Below, piece after piece: positions 26,902-37,700 of a stretch of DNA of 57,408 nucleotides. The DNA comes from an uncultured Fidelibacterota bacterium. GTDB lineage: Bacteria > Fidelibacterota > Marinisomatia > Marinisomatales > TCS55. The stretch is from positions 1 through 57,408 of the forward strand of contig CACHMU010000006.1 in assembly GCA_902581045.1 (NCBI GenBank), given 5' to 3'. Positions within the stretch are counted from its first letter, which is position 1; every line of letters starts with the position of its first letter. The translations under genes were made by a program, and so were the position numbers. The notes below the pieces were generated by a model, which was given only the letters and a program-made list of their open reading frames with translations, made no database searches and was not told the DNA's origin.

Positions 26902-28164
26902 TTATTTTAAAGGTAAAGATTTTATATGATTTAAAATTGATTCAAATGGAATTTCTTTCTGGTCACCACTTGATAGGTCTTTTATAGTAGCAATATTTTT
27001 TGATAATTCCTCTTCACCAATAATGATTACATATTGAGCATCAAGCTTATTTGCATCACGCATTTGTGATTTTATTGATCTCCTTAATACATCAAAATTT
27101 GTTCTGAAATTATTTTTTCTTAATTCTTCTGCTAGATTTACAATTAGTGATCGAACAGAATCACCAAGACCAACAATATAAATCTGAGACTTAGTCGGTT
27201 CAAAATTTCTTTGATCTGCCAATAATAATCGTTCCATTCCAGCAGCAAATCCAATACCGGGAGTTGGTTTGCCACCTAATTGTTCAACTAAGCCATCGTA
27301 ACGACCACCGCCACAAATTGCATTTTGAGCACCAAGTAGATTAGAAGTAACCTCAAACGTTGTCCTTGTATAATAATCTAATCCCCTCACTAGATTTGGT
27401 GATAATTCAAATTTAATATTTATTTTATCTAAAAGTTCGCATACCTCATTAAAATGATTTTTATCATCAGATGTCCAGTAATCTGAAATTTTTGGTCCAT
27501 CTTTTAGCAATCTTTTTTCATCAGGAGATTTTGTGTCTAATATACGTAGAGGATTTTTATTAAATCGGGTTTGGCTTGTTTCGCTTAATTTATCAAAATT
27601 TGGTTTTAAATATTCTTTAATAGCTTTTCGAAAATTATCTCTACAATCCTTGGATCCTATTGAGTTCAATTCCAAAGTGAGTCCGTTTAATTCAAGATTT
27701 TTGAATGTGGACATTGCCAAAGCAATAACTTCAACATCAATCTCGGGGAATTCTGAGCCGAAGGCTTCAATGCCAAATTGATGAAATTGTCTATATCGTC
27801 CCTTCTGAGGCCGTTCCCTTCTAAAGAGAGAGTCAATATAGTAAAGTTTATTTATTGGATTTAGTCCTCCAAGATTATTCTGAATAAAAGACCTGGCAAC
27901 GGGTGCTGTGAGTTCTGGTTTAAGCGTCAGATTTTCACCCCCTTGATCCTCCCAACTATACATCTCCTTAGAAACGATATCAGTTTCTTCTCCCACACTA
28001 TGTAAAAATAATGCAGTATTTTCAAAAGCAGGTGTACGAATCTCATGGTAATTATACTTATCCATAGTATCGCGAATAATTGATTCTAGAGCTTGCCATC
28101 TAAAGGATTGATCAGGAAGAATATCCTGAGTTCCTTTGATTGAACGGATTGGTCTTTTACTCAT
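26902..28164 (-). CDS. hisS: Histidyl-tRNA synthetase
   Basis: Class II synthetase of 420 residues. Motif 2 is in YRQFHQFGIEAFG, the histidine-specific signature LVRGLDYYTRTTFEV and motif 3 region GIGFAAGMERLLLA are present, and the C-terminal anticodon-binding domain starts about 325 (SQIYIVGLGD). The start overlaps the DUF2007 stop by eight bases (ATGAGTAA), so it is translationally coupled to that small gene and probably co-transcribed from lptD. Confidence 0.96.
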   Translation of the reverse strand: MSKRPIRSIKGTQDILPDQSFRWQALESIIRDTMDKYNYHEIRTPAFENTALFLHSVGEETDIVSKEMYSWEDQGGENLTLKPELTAPVARSFIQNNLGGLNPINKLYYIDSLFRRERPQKGRYRQFHQFGIEAFGSEFPEIDVEVIALAMSTFKNLELNGLTLELNSIGSKDCRDNFRKAIKEYLKPNFDKLSETSQTRFNKNPLRILDTKSPDEKRLLKDGPKISDYWTSDDKNHFNEVCELLDKINIKFELSPNLVRGLDYYTRTTFEVTSNLLGAQNAICGGGRYDGLVEQLGGKPTPGIGFAAGMERLLLADQRNFEPTKSQIYIVGLGDSVRSLIVNLAEELRKNNFRTNFDVLRRSIKSQMRDANKLDAQYVIIIGEEELSKNIATIKDLSSGDQKEIPFESILNHIKSLPLK

Positions 28165-28411
28165 TTGAGGGGATAATATCCTTTATTAACTCTTCTGCTT
28201 TTGTCTTAAATGCTTTTGGAATATACAATTTCACAGAGCCACCTGGCATACTCAATGCATTAATATTGTAAGCAGTGCTAAAAAAATCTCCTTTAATGTA
28301 ACAAGGAATATCATTATCAGTTAAAATACCTTTTGCCATTTCAGCCAATATCGACCCATCATACTTTCCAATTACAATCCAATCTTCTAATGATTCCAAA
28401 TTTTTCCCCAT
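28157..28411 (-). CDS. DUF2007-type small protein
   Basis: 84 residues. The pattern WIVIGKYDGSILAEMAKGILTDNDIPCYI followed by GGSVKLYIPKAFKTKAEELI matches the DUF2007 family of ferredoxin-like-fold proteins proposed to bind signalling ligands or act on PII-like systems. No signal peptide. Lies 8 bases after lptD and overlaps hisS. Function unknown. Confidence 0.8.
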   Translation of the reverse strand: MGKNLESLEDWIVIGKYDGSILAEMAKGILTDNDIPCYIKGDFFSTAYNINALSMPGGSVKLYIPKAFKTKAEELIKDIIPSNE

Positions 28412-28419
28412 GTTTTAGA

Positions 28420-31400
28420 TTAACGGTCAAATAGAGATGGGCGACTAAATGTTCCACCACGTTGTTCAAATCTTAGATCTCTAAGATTAGGAGATTTTAC
28501 ATTCAATTTTAAGTATAATCCTGAAGCATAGCCACCTGGAGTCCAATTAAGACTTAATTCCCAGCAATGTAAGTCACGGTATATTGAAAATGTTTGGCTA
28601 ACGAGATCTTGATTGATTAGATCAAATCGTGCATTATATTGAATTTTCCATGCTTCTGTAAATTGGATAGTTGAATTGGATGACATCCAGAATGTTTTTT
28701 GAGGATTATTTGGATTTACATTGTTGTAAGAAAAACTAAAACTAGCAGATGTAGACCAAAGATCACCTGAAGGTGCTGTGTTTCCAACTGTCGCTCCAGG
28801 ACTACTAAACATATTTGCTAAATTGGCTCCATCTACCCGTTGATCTGTATTTGTAGTATCATCTATTACTTCTTCATCTTCTGGCTCATATGATAATCTT
28901 TTGCCTGAAAATCTAAAGCCTGTAGAAAAACGAGCATTAATAAGTCTAGGCGATGGTAATCCATTATTTGTTTTAAATGTATTTATTCTCATATTATTCT
29001 TTTTATCAAAATCATACCAGTCATGAGTCATAGAAAAATCTAAGTTTAATTTTCGGCTAATATTAGCTCGTATAGATGAATTAATATTGTTCCATTGGAA
29101 ATCTTCAGCTACAAAATTCCTTCCTGTGCTCATCCGCCATGAAAAAAGATCTTGTTTTTTTTCATTATCTCCATCCACGATTTTTGCTTGGAAAATATTA
29201 TTAAGAGATATATTCATTGATTGGTTTTCACCTCGTGGTGTTCCACCAGCTAATGTACCTGAGAAGCGATCAAAATAAACTATTTCTCCATTATCTTGCT
29301 GAATAGCTTGATAGTAACCAGGGTTCATTCCAAATACATCTTTAGAAAAATCTGGACGATATGAATAACCAATAGAAGGAGATGCTACATGACGTATTGA
29401 TTCCATTTTTCCAAATTTTACTGGGAATAAACCATAGACTTGTGTGTTCATACTTATATTAAATGATCCAGTTGTTCTAGTCGTGAAACCTTTAACTTCA
29501 TTTTTATTTATTTGCCCTGTGGTCGTATCAATTAATCCAGCATAGCTTCTATTTACCCAATCCGATTTCAAAGAAATACTTGGAGAAACATTAAAATATT
29601 TAAAAATTTTAGATGACATATTTATTCCCGATGAATGAGAAACTATATAATCAGAAAAAGTTTGTTCTAATGGGTCGTTATTTTCATTTTTTATCCACTG
29701 ATAGCCTTTTGTGGAATCGTCAACTGCATATTCTTCAGATTCAAAATAATTTTTCAAGTTATTAGTAAACCTAGAAGAATAATTATAATTAATATTATTA
29801 TACCATTTTTTCTTTGTTGATTTAGTTGGAAAAAGAGCACGTTGGCTATGTGAAAATGCAAGTTGAGGCAATGTATTATTTGTTATATTTATTTGTTGCC
29901 CAGCTCTTGATGGTTTAGAGAAAAAAACAGAGTTTTCATCAATTTTTTTCTCAGCCATAAGGTCACGTCTGGATGAAAGATTTATACTAAGACTATTACG
30001 TGACTTCGGCCATCTCTTAGAATAAGTTGCATTGGACACAGCTTGTTGGTTTAGTCTTTTTTGTTGTTCAATACCTGTCCTACGATTATAATCACCACTG
30101 GAATAATAACTAGCATTCACCGCAGCAGATTGATTATTTCTTAATTGTTGACGATGATTCCACCTTACTACATAATCAGTTTGTCTATTTGAACCTAAAT
30201 TATAAATATCTCGATCTTGTTCAGGTACTGACCCTGAGAATCTTTGTTTTGTTTCTAAATCAAAGCTGCCAGAATATGCATATCGTTTCATATAATTATT
30301 TTGAGAACGTAACGTGATGCCATCTCTATCGTATAAACTCATTGTAAATTTTGAATCAAAATAGTCACTTGCTGCCCAATAGTATCCTAGCCCATTAATA
30401 TAACCACCCCATCTCGCATCAGTACCATATGATGGCATTATCCAACCTGAATGGCGATTACCTTTTTGATGTGGAAATAAACCAAATGGGACACCAAAAA
30501 TAGGAATATTAGCAATATAGAGTATAATAGGTCGAGCAAGAACTTTATCTTCATTGATCATTTTCATTTTATTCATTTCAAAATGAAAATGAGGATGGTC
30601 CAAATCACAAGTGGTATATGCTGCATCATCAATGTAAAAAATACTCATGTCTTGGTTTCTTATTTCTTTGCCATGATAAAATCCATCATCAGCTTTTGTC
30701 TTTCCTCGAATTACCTTTCCATTTTTTGTTTCTAAATTATATATCATTGTATCTCCAACCATTGGCTCATCACCTGCCTCTACCATAGTTGGGCGAAAAC
30801 TACCATATAGTGAATCTCTTTCAGATTCAGGAAGTGCTTTTAACAAATTATTTTTCCACGCAACATTTATGAACCCAGCAGTAAGGTTAATATTGGTATA
30901 ATCAATACTTGCATCACCATGAAGATCTGTTGACTCATCAGACATATTATATTCAATATCTTCTGATTTATATTTTATTGGTCCTTCCATTTGAGCATCT
31001 GCTGAATCTGGAGTGTAAATTCCTTCTGAACCTCCAGAAATAAATATTGTTTCCAAATCATTATCTTTGAACTTCATTTGAATTGTATCGCCAGATGCTT
31101 TGTTTTTACCTTGATAAATTGAATCCTCAAAAATATGATAAAGAGTCGTAGCCATACCTTCCAGTCTCATCGAATCTAATTTACCATCAATAAAAAACCC
31201 GCGGAGAGCTGATCCGGTCATATCATCTGAAAAATTGACAGAATCACTATAGCTTACGCTATCGCCATCAATTACTTCGATCCATTCTCTAAATCCATTG
31301 ATTGGATTAGTAACATGGGCATCACTAGGAATGAAAACTCTATCTAGTACATCATCATTGTATGATAAATAAATTTCGCTACCTGCAATCGTTTGTTCAT

Positions 31401-32031
31401 TATCAATTATTTTAGGATTGATTTTCATGACAGTTTTGCCATTTTCTCTATCATAGATTGCTTCACCACATGTAGCTATACGCTCTTCTTCTGTTATTAT
31501 AACATCACCTCTGGCAGCATATGAAACACCATCTGATTCAGGCAATTCAACATATTCAATCGTATTACTTTTGATGATCTGTTTATCTTGAACTAGAGTA
31601 GCATTCCCATTTGCTGATCCACTATCTAATTCAGAAAAATAATATAAAGTATCTGCTATTAGACTATATGTTGTATCCCAAACATGTGTATTACTATAAG
31701 CGATCATTATATTTTTTGGAGAATCGACAAATAAGGAATCACAAGTCAAGTTTTGGTCATCCTTGACCATTGAAACATTCTCAAATAGGAACCCTTTTTC
31801 AGTCTTCTTATTAAACCTAGCCCAATTACAATTCATGGTCATTTCACCTTTTTTAAATTCGACATTTCCTTTTAGATATTGTATAGACTCACCATTTATA
31901 GTGACGTTTTCAAGAACATCAGCTCTTATAAGACGTAGTCGATTATCCTGTGCATAAACAGATGCAAATAAAAAGATGAAATATAATATCCATTTTTTAA
32001 CCTTATTATGATTTCTATTTAATTGCCGCAT
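28420..32031 (-). CDS. LptD-like outer-membrane assembly protein
   Basis: About 1,203 residues. A signal peptide (KKWILYFIFLFASVYAQ) is followed by an OstA/LptA-like jellyroll from about residue 35 (IRADVLENVTINGESIQYLK, GNVEFKKGEMTMNCNWARF), several more repeats of that fold, and a large C-terminal beta-barrel from about 530 with LptD-type IPIFGVPFGLFPHQKG. LptD places lipopolysaccharide in the outer leaflet with LptE. It is larger than the E. coli protein (about 780), as in Bacteroidota relatives. A GTG six codons upstream (32049) is an alternative start; I chose the ATG. Heads a probable operon with DUF2007 and hisS. Confidence 0.88.
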   Translation of the reverse strand: MRQLNRNHNKVKKWILYFIFLFASVYAQDNRLRLIRADVLENVTINGESIQYLKGNVEFKKGEMTMNCNWARFNKKTEKGFLFENVSMVKDDQNLTCDSLFVDSPKNIMIAYSNTHVWDTTYSLIADTLYYFSELDSGSANGNATLVQDKQIIKSNTIEYVELPESDGVSYAARGDVIITEEERIATCGEAIYDRENGKTVMKINPKIIDNEQTIAGSEIYLSYNDDVLDRVFIPSDAHVTNPINGFREWIEVIDGDSVSYSDSVNFSDDMTGSALRGFFIDGKLDSMRLEGMATTLYHIFEDSIYQGKNKASGDTIQMKFKDNDLETIFISGGSEGIYTPDSADAQMEGPIKYKSEDIEYNMSDESTDLHGDASIDYTNINLTAGFINVAWKNNLLKALPESERDSLYGSFRPTMVEAGDEPMVGDTMIYNLETKNGKVIRGKTKADDGFYHGKEIRNQDMSIFYIDDAAYTTCDLDHPHFHFEMNKMKMINEDKVLARPIILYIANIPIFGVPFGLFPHQKGNRHSGWIMPSYGTDARWGGYINGLGYYWAASDYFDSKFTMSLYDRDGITLRSQNNYMKRYAYSGSFDLETKQRFSGSVPEQDRDIYNLGSNRQTDYVVRWNHRQQLRNNQSAAVNASYYSSGDYNRRTGIEQQKRLNQQAVSNATYSKRWPKSRNSLSINLSSRRDLMAEKKIDENSVFFSKPSRAGQQINITNNTLPQLAFSHSQRALFPTKSTKKKWYNNINYNYSSRFTNNLKNYFESEEYAVDDSTKGYQWIKNENNDPLEQTFSDYIVSHSSGINMSSKIFKYFNVSPSISLKSDWVNRSYAGLIDTTTGQINKNEVKGFTTRTTGSFNISMNTQVYGLFPVKFGKMESIRHVASPSIGYSYRPDFSKDVFGMNPGYYQAIQQDNGEIVYFDRFSGTLAGGTPRGENQSMNISLNNIFQAKIVDGDNEKKQDLFSWRMSTGRNFVAEDFQWNNINSSIRANISRKLNLDFSMTHDWYDFDKKNNMRINTFKTNNGLPSPRLINARFSTGFRFSGKRLSYEPEDEEVIDDTTNTDQRVDGANLANMFSSPGATVGNTAPSGDLWSTSASFSFSYNNVNPNNPQKTFWMSSNSTIQFTEAWKIQYNARFDLINQDLVSQTFSIYRDLHCWELSLNWTPGGYASGLYLKLNVKSPNLRDLRFEQRGGTFSRPSLFDR

Positions 32032-32114
32032 TGAATTATTTAAAGACACAATTTATTTAATGTTTCCTCGGAATATTTCTTATATCCTAACGTTTTGAAG
32101 AAGAAAAAGGTTTC

Positions 32115-32137
32115 ATTATTTCCCTTTGGGGAATAAT
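32115..32137. promoter_or_regulatory. Inverted repeat in the lptD/FKBP divergent region
   Basis: ATTATTTCCC (32115-32124) and GGGGAATAAT (32128-32137) form ten-base arms (one G-U) around a three-base centre. No T-tract follows on either strand, so an operator or leader hairpin is likelier than a terminator. Confidence 0.4.
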
Positions 32138-32160
32138 TCTTGATTATTTGAAGGGACAGA

Positions 32161-32179
32161 TTTTGGTTAATAACCAAAA
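32161..32179. promoter_or_regulatory. Perfect 19-base dyad in the lptD/FKBP divergent region
   Basis: TTTTGGTTAATAACCAAAA has nine-base perfect arms around one central A. It lies about 130 bases upstream of the lptD start and 104 upstream of the FKBP start, so it could control either gene. No regulator for it is recognised. Confidence 0.4.
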
Positions 32180-32282
32180 ACGATTGTGACATGATCAAAT
32201 CTATGCCATTCATAATATGAAATTTACGCTAATTCTATTCAGTCAATTAACGTAAACTTATATATCGATTTGGAGACTAATT

Positions 32283-32687
32283 ATGAAAATTAAATGGCAA
32301 ATATTTGCAATTATACTTTTATTATTTGTTGCAAGTTGCAGTAAGGATAATGACAAAATGGACGGTGAATTGATTATTGAAGATTTGAAAGTAGGAGAGG
32401 GTGCCCCGGTTGAAAAATATAATATAGTTACAGTTAATTATACCGGATGGTTAACTGATGATACAAAATTTGATTCATCTCTTAATCCAGGTCGCTCACC
32501 ATTTCGATTTACTGTTGGTGGAGGTCAAGTAATAAAAGGATGGGATGAAGGGCTATTAGGAATGAAAGTTGGAGGCAAACGAAAACTAACTATTCCACCT
32601 AGTATGGGTTATGGGAATCGAGATATGGGTGTGATCCCTCCAAATTCGACCTTGATTTTTGAGATTGATCTACTCATTATAGAATAA
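32283..32687 (+). CDS. FKBP-type peptidyl-prolyl isomerase lipoprotein
   Basis: 134 residues: lipoprotein signal with lipobox FVASC (Cys19), a short linker, then one complete FKBP domain. The active-site aromatic and acidic residues are in TVNYTGWLTDDTKFDSSL, FRFTVGGGQVIKGWDEGL and YGNRDMGVIPPNSTLIFEIDLL. It would assist folding of exported proteins from the membrane face. GGAGA precedes the ATG at seven bases. Single gene, divergent from lptD, followed by the opposing tRNA-Thr. Confidence 0.94.
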   Translation: MKIKWQIFAIILLLFVASCSKDNDKMDGELIIEDLKVGEGAPVEKYNIVTVNYTGWLTDDTKFDSSLNPGRSPFRFTVGGGQVIKGWDEGLLGMKVGGKRKLTIPPSMGYGNRDMGVIPPNSTLIFEIDLLIIE

Positions 32688-32703
32688 ATCTAAAAAGACT
32701 TTG

Positions 32704-32776
<73 letters not shown>

Positions 32777-32826
32777 AATTACTAAAAAATATAATTTTAT
32801 TTCTATATTTGTAACTATCCATCATC

Positions 32827-33450
32827 TTATTCTTCAATATTATTTTCTAGCTGATAATATTTTGCTGTACGATATGCTCCGTATACTTCTCCACCATATA
32901 TTGTAATAGCAACCCCAATCCAAAATGGTGAAAGAATACTATTTTTATTATAAGACTTAATTGCTGAATTGATTGATAGTCCACTTAATATGAATCCAAG
33001 CAAACCATCTGATGTTCTCCCAGAATATGCTCGTCCTAGTCCTGGAGCAAACATTGATAGCCCTGCAGCAAAAATTGGAGATTTTCTATTTTTTATGGGA
33101 TTAGAGAGATCTACAGGATCTATCATTCTACCATCAATATGATATTGGCCATTTATTTTTGTATGAGCTTCATAAGCAAAAGGGCTACATCTAACAATTC
33201 TATCAGAAGTCATAAACAAGCCAGATATAGCGCCATGTTTATGGATTGCTTCAGCTCCATATAAAGAACAGTTAGGATAAAATTGACAATTAACATTTGG
33301 GTTATTGTAAGAAAGTCGTTGCCATTTTGAAATAGGATAAATTAGCATTTTTTGAAAAAAACTATTATTTGGTGCATTATATAATGAATCTGCAGGATAT
33401 TGCGCAAAAAGTGGAAAAATGAATAAAAGTGTTTTGATTAAAGACTTCAT
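32827..33450 (-). CDS. YidD-domain protein with signal peptide and extra membrane domain
   Basis: About 207 residues from the ATG at 33450; the frame opens 13 codons earlier at a TTG but that adds nothing recognisable. After a hydrophobic signal (MKSLIKTLLFIFPLFAQ) comes a YidD core at about 40-90: ISKWQRLSYN, VNCQFYPNCSLYGAEAIHKH and DRIVRCSPF, with the conserved cysteines. A C-terminal part (about 125-200) has two hydrophobic segments with a Gly/Pro motif (MFAPGLGRAYSGRTSDGLLG). YidD is normally a 70-90-residue aid to membrane protein insertion encoded between rnpA and yidC. This is an elaborated, displaced version, probably facing the periplasm. Confidence 0.8.
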   Translation of the reverse strand: MKSLIKTLLFIFPLFAQYPADSLYNAPNNSFFQKMLIYPISKWQRLSYNNPNVNCQFYPNCSLYGAEAIHKHGAISGLFMTSDRIVRCSPFAYEAHTKINGQYHIDGRMIDPVDLSNPIKNRKSPIFAAGLSMFAPGLGRAYSGRTSDGLLGFILSGLSINSAIKSYNKNSILSPFWIGVAITIYGGEVYGAYRTAKYYQLENNIEE

Positions 33451-33470
33451 TACACTCAATTTTAGGGACG

Positions 33471-34397
33471 ATGAAGCTGATAAATCCAACCAAACTTATA
33501 ATATTTTCGGCAATTTTTTTCCTTGTGGAGTTATCTGCACAAGGAAAAACGATTTATATTTTGCATACAAATAATACAAATGGAGCATTAGAAAATTGTT
33601 ATTGTCCTGATCGTCCATTTGGCTCAGTAGAAAAACGTTCGGTTTATATATCCAATTTTATTGAAAAAAATCCGAATACTATTTTAGTAGATGCTGGTGA
33701 TATTTTTACAATGAATCACAAATCATATAAAGATAGTTTAATGGCTGAAGCTTATAAACTTCTTTCATATGATGCTCTATTATTTGGTGATCAAGAAATA
33801 ACTATGAATCCTAAAACTCTTAATTCATTAAAAAACCAAATGGGTACTCCTGTAATTGGTACAAACTTTGTAGATCAAGGCTTTTTGTCTTCTACAATTA
33901 TCAAGAAAGATGGAATAAGAATTGCAATCCTAGGAGTTATGGATGAGTATGCCATCAAGTATTATCCTGAAGAAATAAGAGCAAAAATCAAGTTATTGGA
34001 TCCTGTTGAATCAATCAAAAATGAAATGAATCGGTTAAATAACAAAGCAGATGTTTTTGTCCTATTAAGTCATAATGGTGTAGATCTTGATAAGAGTATT
34101 GCTAAAAAATTAAACGGTTTAGATGTAATTGTTGGCTCACATAGCCAATCCACAATTGAATCTCCAAAAGAGGTTAATGGGACTCTGATTACACAGGCAG
34201 GTAAAGCAGGTTACTATATTGGAGTAGTTGAATTATCAATTAAGAATGGTAAGGTAGTTGAAAAAAGTGGCAAAATTGATACAATGAAATTTGAAATGCC
34301 AGACGATCCCAAAATAATGAAATTAATAGAAGAGTATGAACAAACAACTGGACGTATGAATCGCAATAAACAAAAAATGATGAAAGCTAAAAATTAA
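33471..34397 (+). CDS. Exported 5'-nucleotidase/metallophosphoesterase-like protein
   Basis: 308 residues with a signal peptide (LIIFSAIFFLVELSAQG). The mature protein starts ILHTNNTNGALENCYCPDRP, resembling the metallophosphatase half of 5'-nucleotidases but with NNTNG in place of the usual NDxHG, and continues with LVDAGDIF, FGDQEI (where GNHE/D is usual), LLSHNG and GSHSQST. The UshA C-terminal substrate domain is absent. Several metal ligands are therefore altered, and activity is uncertain. ATG has an AGGGACG ribosome site and lies 20 bases from the divergent YidD gene. The next gene starts on its stop codon. Confidence 0.82.
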   Translation: MKLINPTKLIIFSAIFFLVELSAQGKTIYILHTNNTNGALENCYCPDRPFGSVEKRSVYISNFIEKNPNTILVDAGDIFTMNHKSYKDSLMAEAYKLLSYDALLFGDQEITMNPKTLNSLKNQMGTPVIGTNFVDQGFLSSTIIKKDGIRIAILGVMDEYAIKYYPEEIRAKIKLLDPVESIKNEMNRLNNKADVFVLLSHNGVDLDKSIAKKLNGLDVIVGSHSQSTIESPKEVNGTLITQAGKAGYYIGVVELSIKNGKVVEKSGKIDTMKFEMPDDPKIMKLIEEYEQTTGRMNRNKQKMMKAKN

Positions 34398-34696
34398 TGG
34401 ATCAATTCAGTGATCTTTTAGCATCAGATCCTATTTATATGGCCATTGCTGTTGTTTTAGCTGTAATAATTTTATTAGGTGTTGTTAAAAAATTGATCAA
34501 GTTAGTACTAGTTGTAAGCGCAATATTAGTTTTATGGATTGCATATACAACTTGGACTGGTGGCGATACTTCTATTAAATCTTTAACTGATGAGCTACAA
34601 TCAGGAGTTGATGCTGTCAAAAACAAAGCATCAGAGGTAGGGGAGAAGGCAAAAGAGAATGCAGTAAAAAAGATTGATGAAAAGATGAGGAATTAG
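34397..34696 (+). CDS. Small membrane protein with amphipathic tail
   Basis: 99 residues, not recognised. Two hydrophobic segments (about 13-29 and 34-52, IYMAIAVVLAVIILLGVV and LVLVVSAILVLWIAY) are followed by a Lys/Glu-rich helix (VDAVKNKASEVGEKAKENAV) like those of membrane-curvature or stress proteins. The ATG shares one base with the upstream stop (TAATG), so it is translated together with the 5'-nucleotidase-like protein. Confidence 0.72.
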   Translation: MDQFSDLLASDPIYMAIAVVLAVIILLGVVKKLIKLVLVVSAILVLWIAYTTWTGGDTSIKSLTDELQSGVDAVKNKASEVGEKAKENAVKKIDEKMRN

Positions 34697-34706
34697 ATTA
34701 CTAAAA

Positions 34707-37700
34707 TTATTTTGACATTAGTTTTTCATTCGTGTCACGCAGTTTCCCTGAAAGCAACTTAATTATACCTTCCATAATTTCACTTTGACTTCCCATAACT
34801 TCATAAAAACCTTCTTGTTCTATCTTAAACAGAGTTGAATCTTCAGTAACAGTTGCATCTGCAGAACGTGGTTCACCATCTAATAAAGCCATTTCCCCAA
34901 GACATGCACCTTTGCCTAGACGAACGATTTCCTGATCTCCTTTATGTATTTTTACATTTCCATCCACAACGATAAATAAAGAATCACCATAGTCACCTTC
35001 AGCCATTATTTGTGTATTGGCTTCAAAATCAACTTCTTCAGTGATTTGTGCGACACGGGATAAATTTTCTGCCGGTATTGATTTAAACATATCAACAGAT
35101 TTCAAGATTATTGTTTTTTCTAAAGTTGAATACATAGCTAATTCCAGTCCCTCTAATTTAAAACGGTCTTTAGGAATGAAATCAAGTTTCTGACCATTTT
35201 TTTGTAATTGTCTTGCAAGTAACTCTTGATTAGCACTTGAAGGGGAAACCTTTTCCCAATCTAATGATTTAAAAATATCTGATTTTTCAGATTTTATAAT
35301 ATAATCTAAAGAAATAGCAGATTTCCATTTATCTGCATCATAAATGAATTTTGTTAATTCATCATCAAAATTATTTGGCAATTTATCAAAATGATTATGG
35401 CCTATATCACTTCGCTCATCAAGAGAAATTGGTTCAATTAAAGGATTAATTATACTTCGTTGATCCTTTGAAAAAATATTTTCAAAAAACTCTAATAAAA
35501 ATGGCAATTTAGATGGATCTCTACTTTTTACAGTTTGTATATATGTTTCAATAGGTGTATCTGGTTTGTCCATGACACCTAATTTTAAAAGAGTTGGAAG
35601 AATATTTTGAATTTCGCTATTTAAAAAATCATTCAGTAAAAATGTATTTTCATCTTCTGGAAGAATTTTTATTGTTTCATATAGAGCATATAATCTATTA
35701 GCTACTGTATTGATCTCATTTGAAATAATATTAATATTGTCTTCGTTTAGAGGCTCAACTCTTGCAATTGCAAGTAAAGCATCAACTGATTCTTTATAAA
35801 TATTTTGGTCTGTTGATTGTAATTGTGATATTAAAAGTTCAATGGATTTGTTTTCTGGATACTCTCTAAGTGCCCTAATAATTCCCAATCCTAATTTTCT
35901 AGGAGTATCATTAGAAGATAAAAGTGAATCAAATTGATCTAAAATTATTTCATCAGAATATTTTTGAAGTGTCTGTCTTGCTTGAAGGCTAGTCTTAGCA
36001 ACATCCAGGTTTGAAATAATCGCCGGTATTAACTCATCATCATTATGTCTTTCAGCAATTGTTAATGCAACATTGCTAATCATATGACCGTCATTTTTTA
36101 AAAATTGAATCAATTTTTCCTGAGTTAAAATGCTATCATCGTGGATTAATTGTTTTAATGCAATTGCCTGAGTTAATTCATTACCACTATTTAGCATTTT
36201 ATTTAAAATTTCTTCTGCTTTTTGTTTAGATCCTGATTCTAATTGAATAATAGCAATTGCACATGCGGCTCGTATTTCTTGATCTTCATCTTCAAGACGT
36301 TTTTCTAATTCAGATGATGCTTGTTCAATATTTCGACGCCCAGCAACGATGATTGCTTCTGATGTTACGTCATCATTCTTATTCATTGCTGAGATAATTA
36401 CATCATTTGACAGTATAGATTCTTCATCCCATGCCATACTTAGTATTCGTTTTCTTACTTCGGAACTACCTTCATTGAATAAATTTTGAATTGTGTTTTT
36501 CCAAGAGGAGAGAGGAAGTCCTTCAATAATTTCTAATGCAAATAGTTGTTTTATTTCGTCATCTGACGATAGTGTTTCTTCGATTGTTTTTACCATAGCG
36601 GCATCTTGCACATCAATGCTTAGTTCTTCAAAATCAATTTGTCGTTTTGAGATAGCATTCTCTAATTGTTTTACATATCCATTTTTAACCCTAAATGCAG
36701 TAAATAGCCAACCAGCAATCGCTCCAAGCGAAACAATACTGAGATATTGTATTGAAATGACTTTAACTAATAAGAAAGTTGTAAAGCCTCCCAGTCCTTC
36801 ACCTATTGATTTTATTGTTCCACTAACCTGAGGTTTTAAGGTTTTGCGAATGACGGGAGGGACGGGCAGCCAAAGTAATTCTAATGATGATGTATTAATT
36901 GTGAACTTGAAGGTTTGGTCAGAAAATTTCGCAAAACTTACACTCATTAAGATGGGCGCAAATAAAATTGCTGTTGATCCAGCAATTAAGAAAAATGGTA
37001 AGATTAGTAAACCAAATAAAATTCCAAAACGTGATAAGATATTACCTGTTACAAAAAATTGCATTATTATTGATGCAGCACCAGCGACTGAATAAAATAA
37101 ACCAAAAAACCCAACCAATCCACTCTCATCGGGGAATGATGCACTAGCAACCATTTTAAATTGATAATCCACCAAAATTGTAACTATAGCGGATAGGAAC
37201 ACTATCGTTCCGATACCAATAATAAAAGGATCTTTCTTCTTCTTTTCTTTTTTCTTTTTAGTCGTAGACGTTATTTTTTTTGCAGGCGACTTCTTTAAGT
37301 ATTTAATTGAATTAAGACCAAAAAACATAGTCAAGCCTAATAAACCTGCGGCTACAAATAATAATTCATCCGTCCCAAATACATTTACAAATGGTTTCAG
37401 AATCATACCAATTAGCATCACAGCGAAAGAGCCTCCACCACCAATAATACCAAATAGCCGTTTTGCTTGCTGAGGCTCAAATGATTCAGCTGCAAATCCC
37501 CAAAATTGAATGATCATTATACCCACTACAAGCTCTATCCAAATATATACAGTTGGGATTACCCAACCTGTAATTATTGGCTGAGCAATAATAAATGTAG
37601 AAATGAAGATTGAACTGGTAATCGTGAAAAGTAAGCGTGGTGATAATTTTTTTGATAGTTTTGTATAATAGGTCAGCACTGGAGCAATAACAACGGCAAC

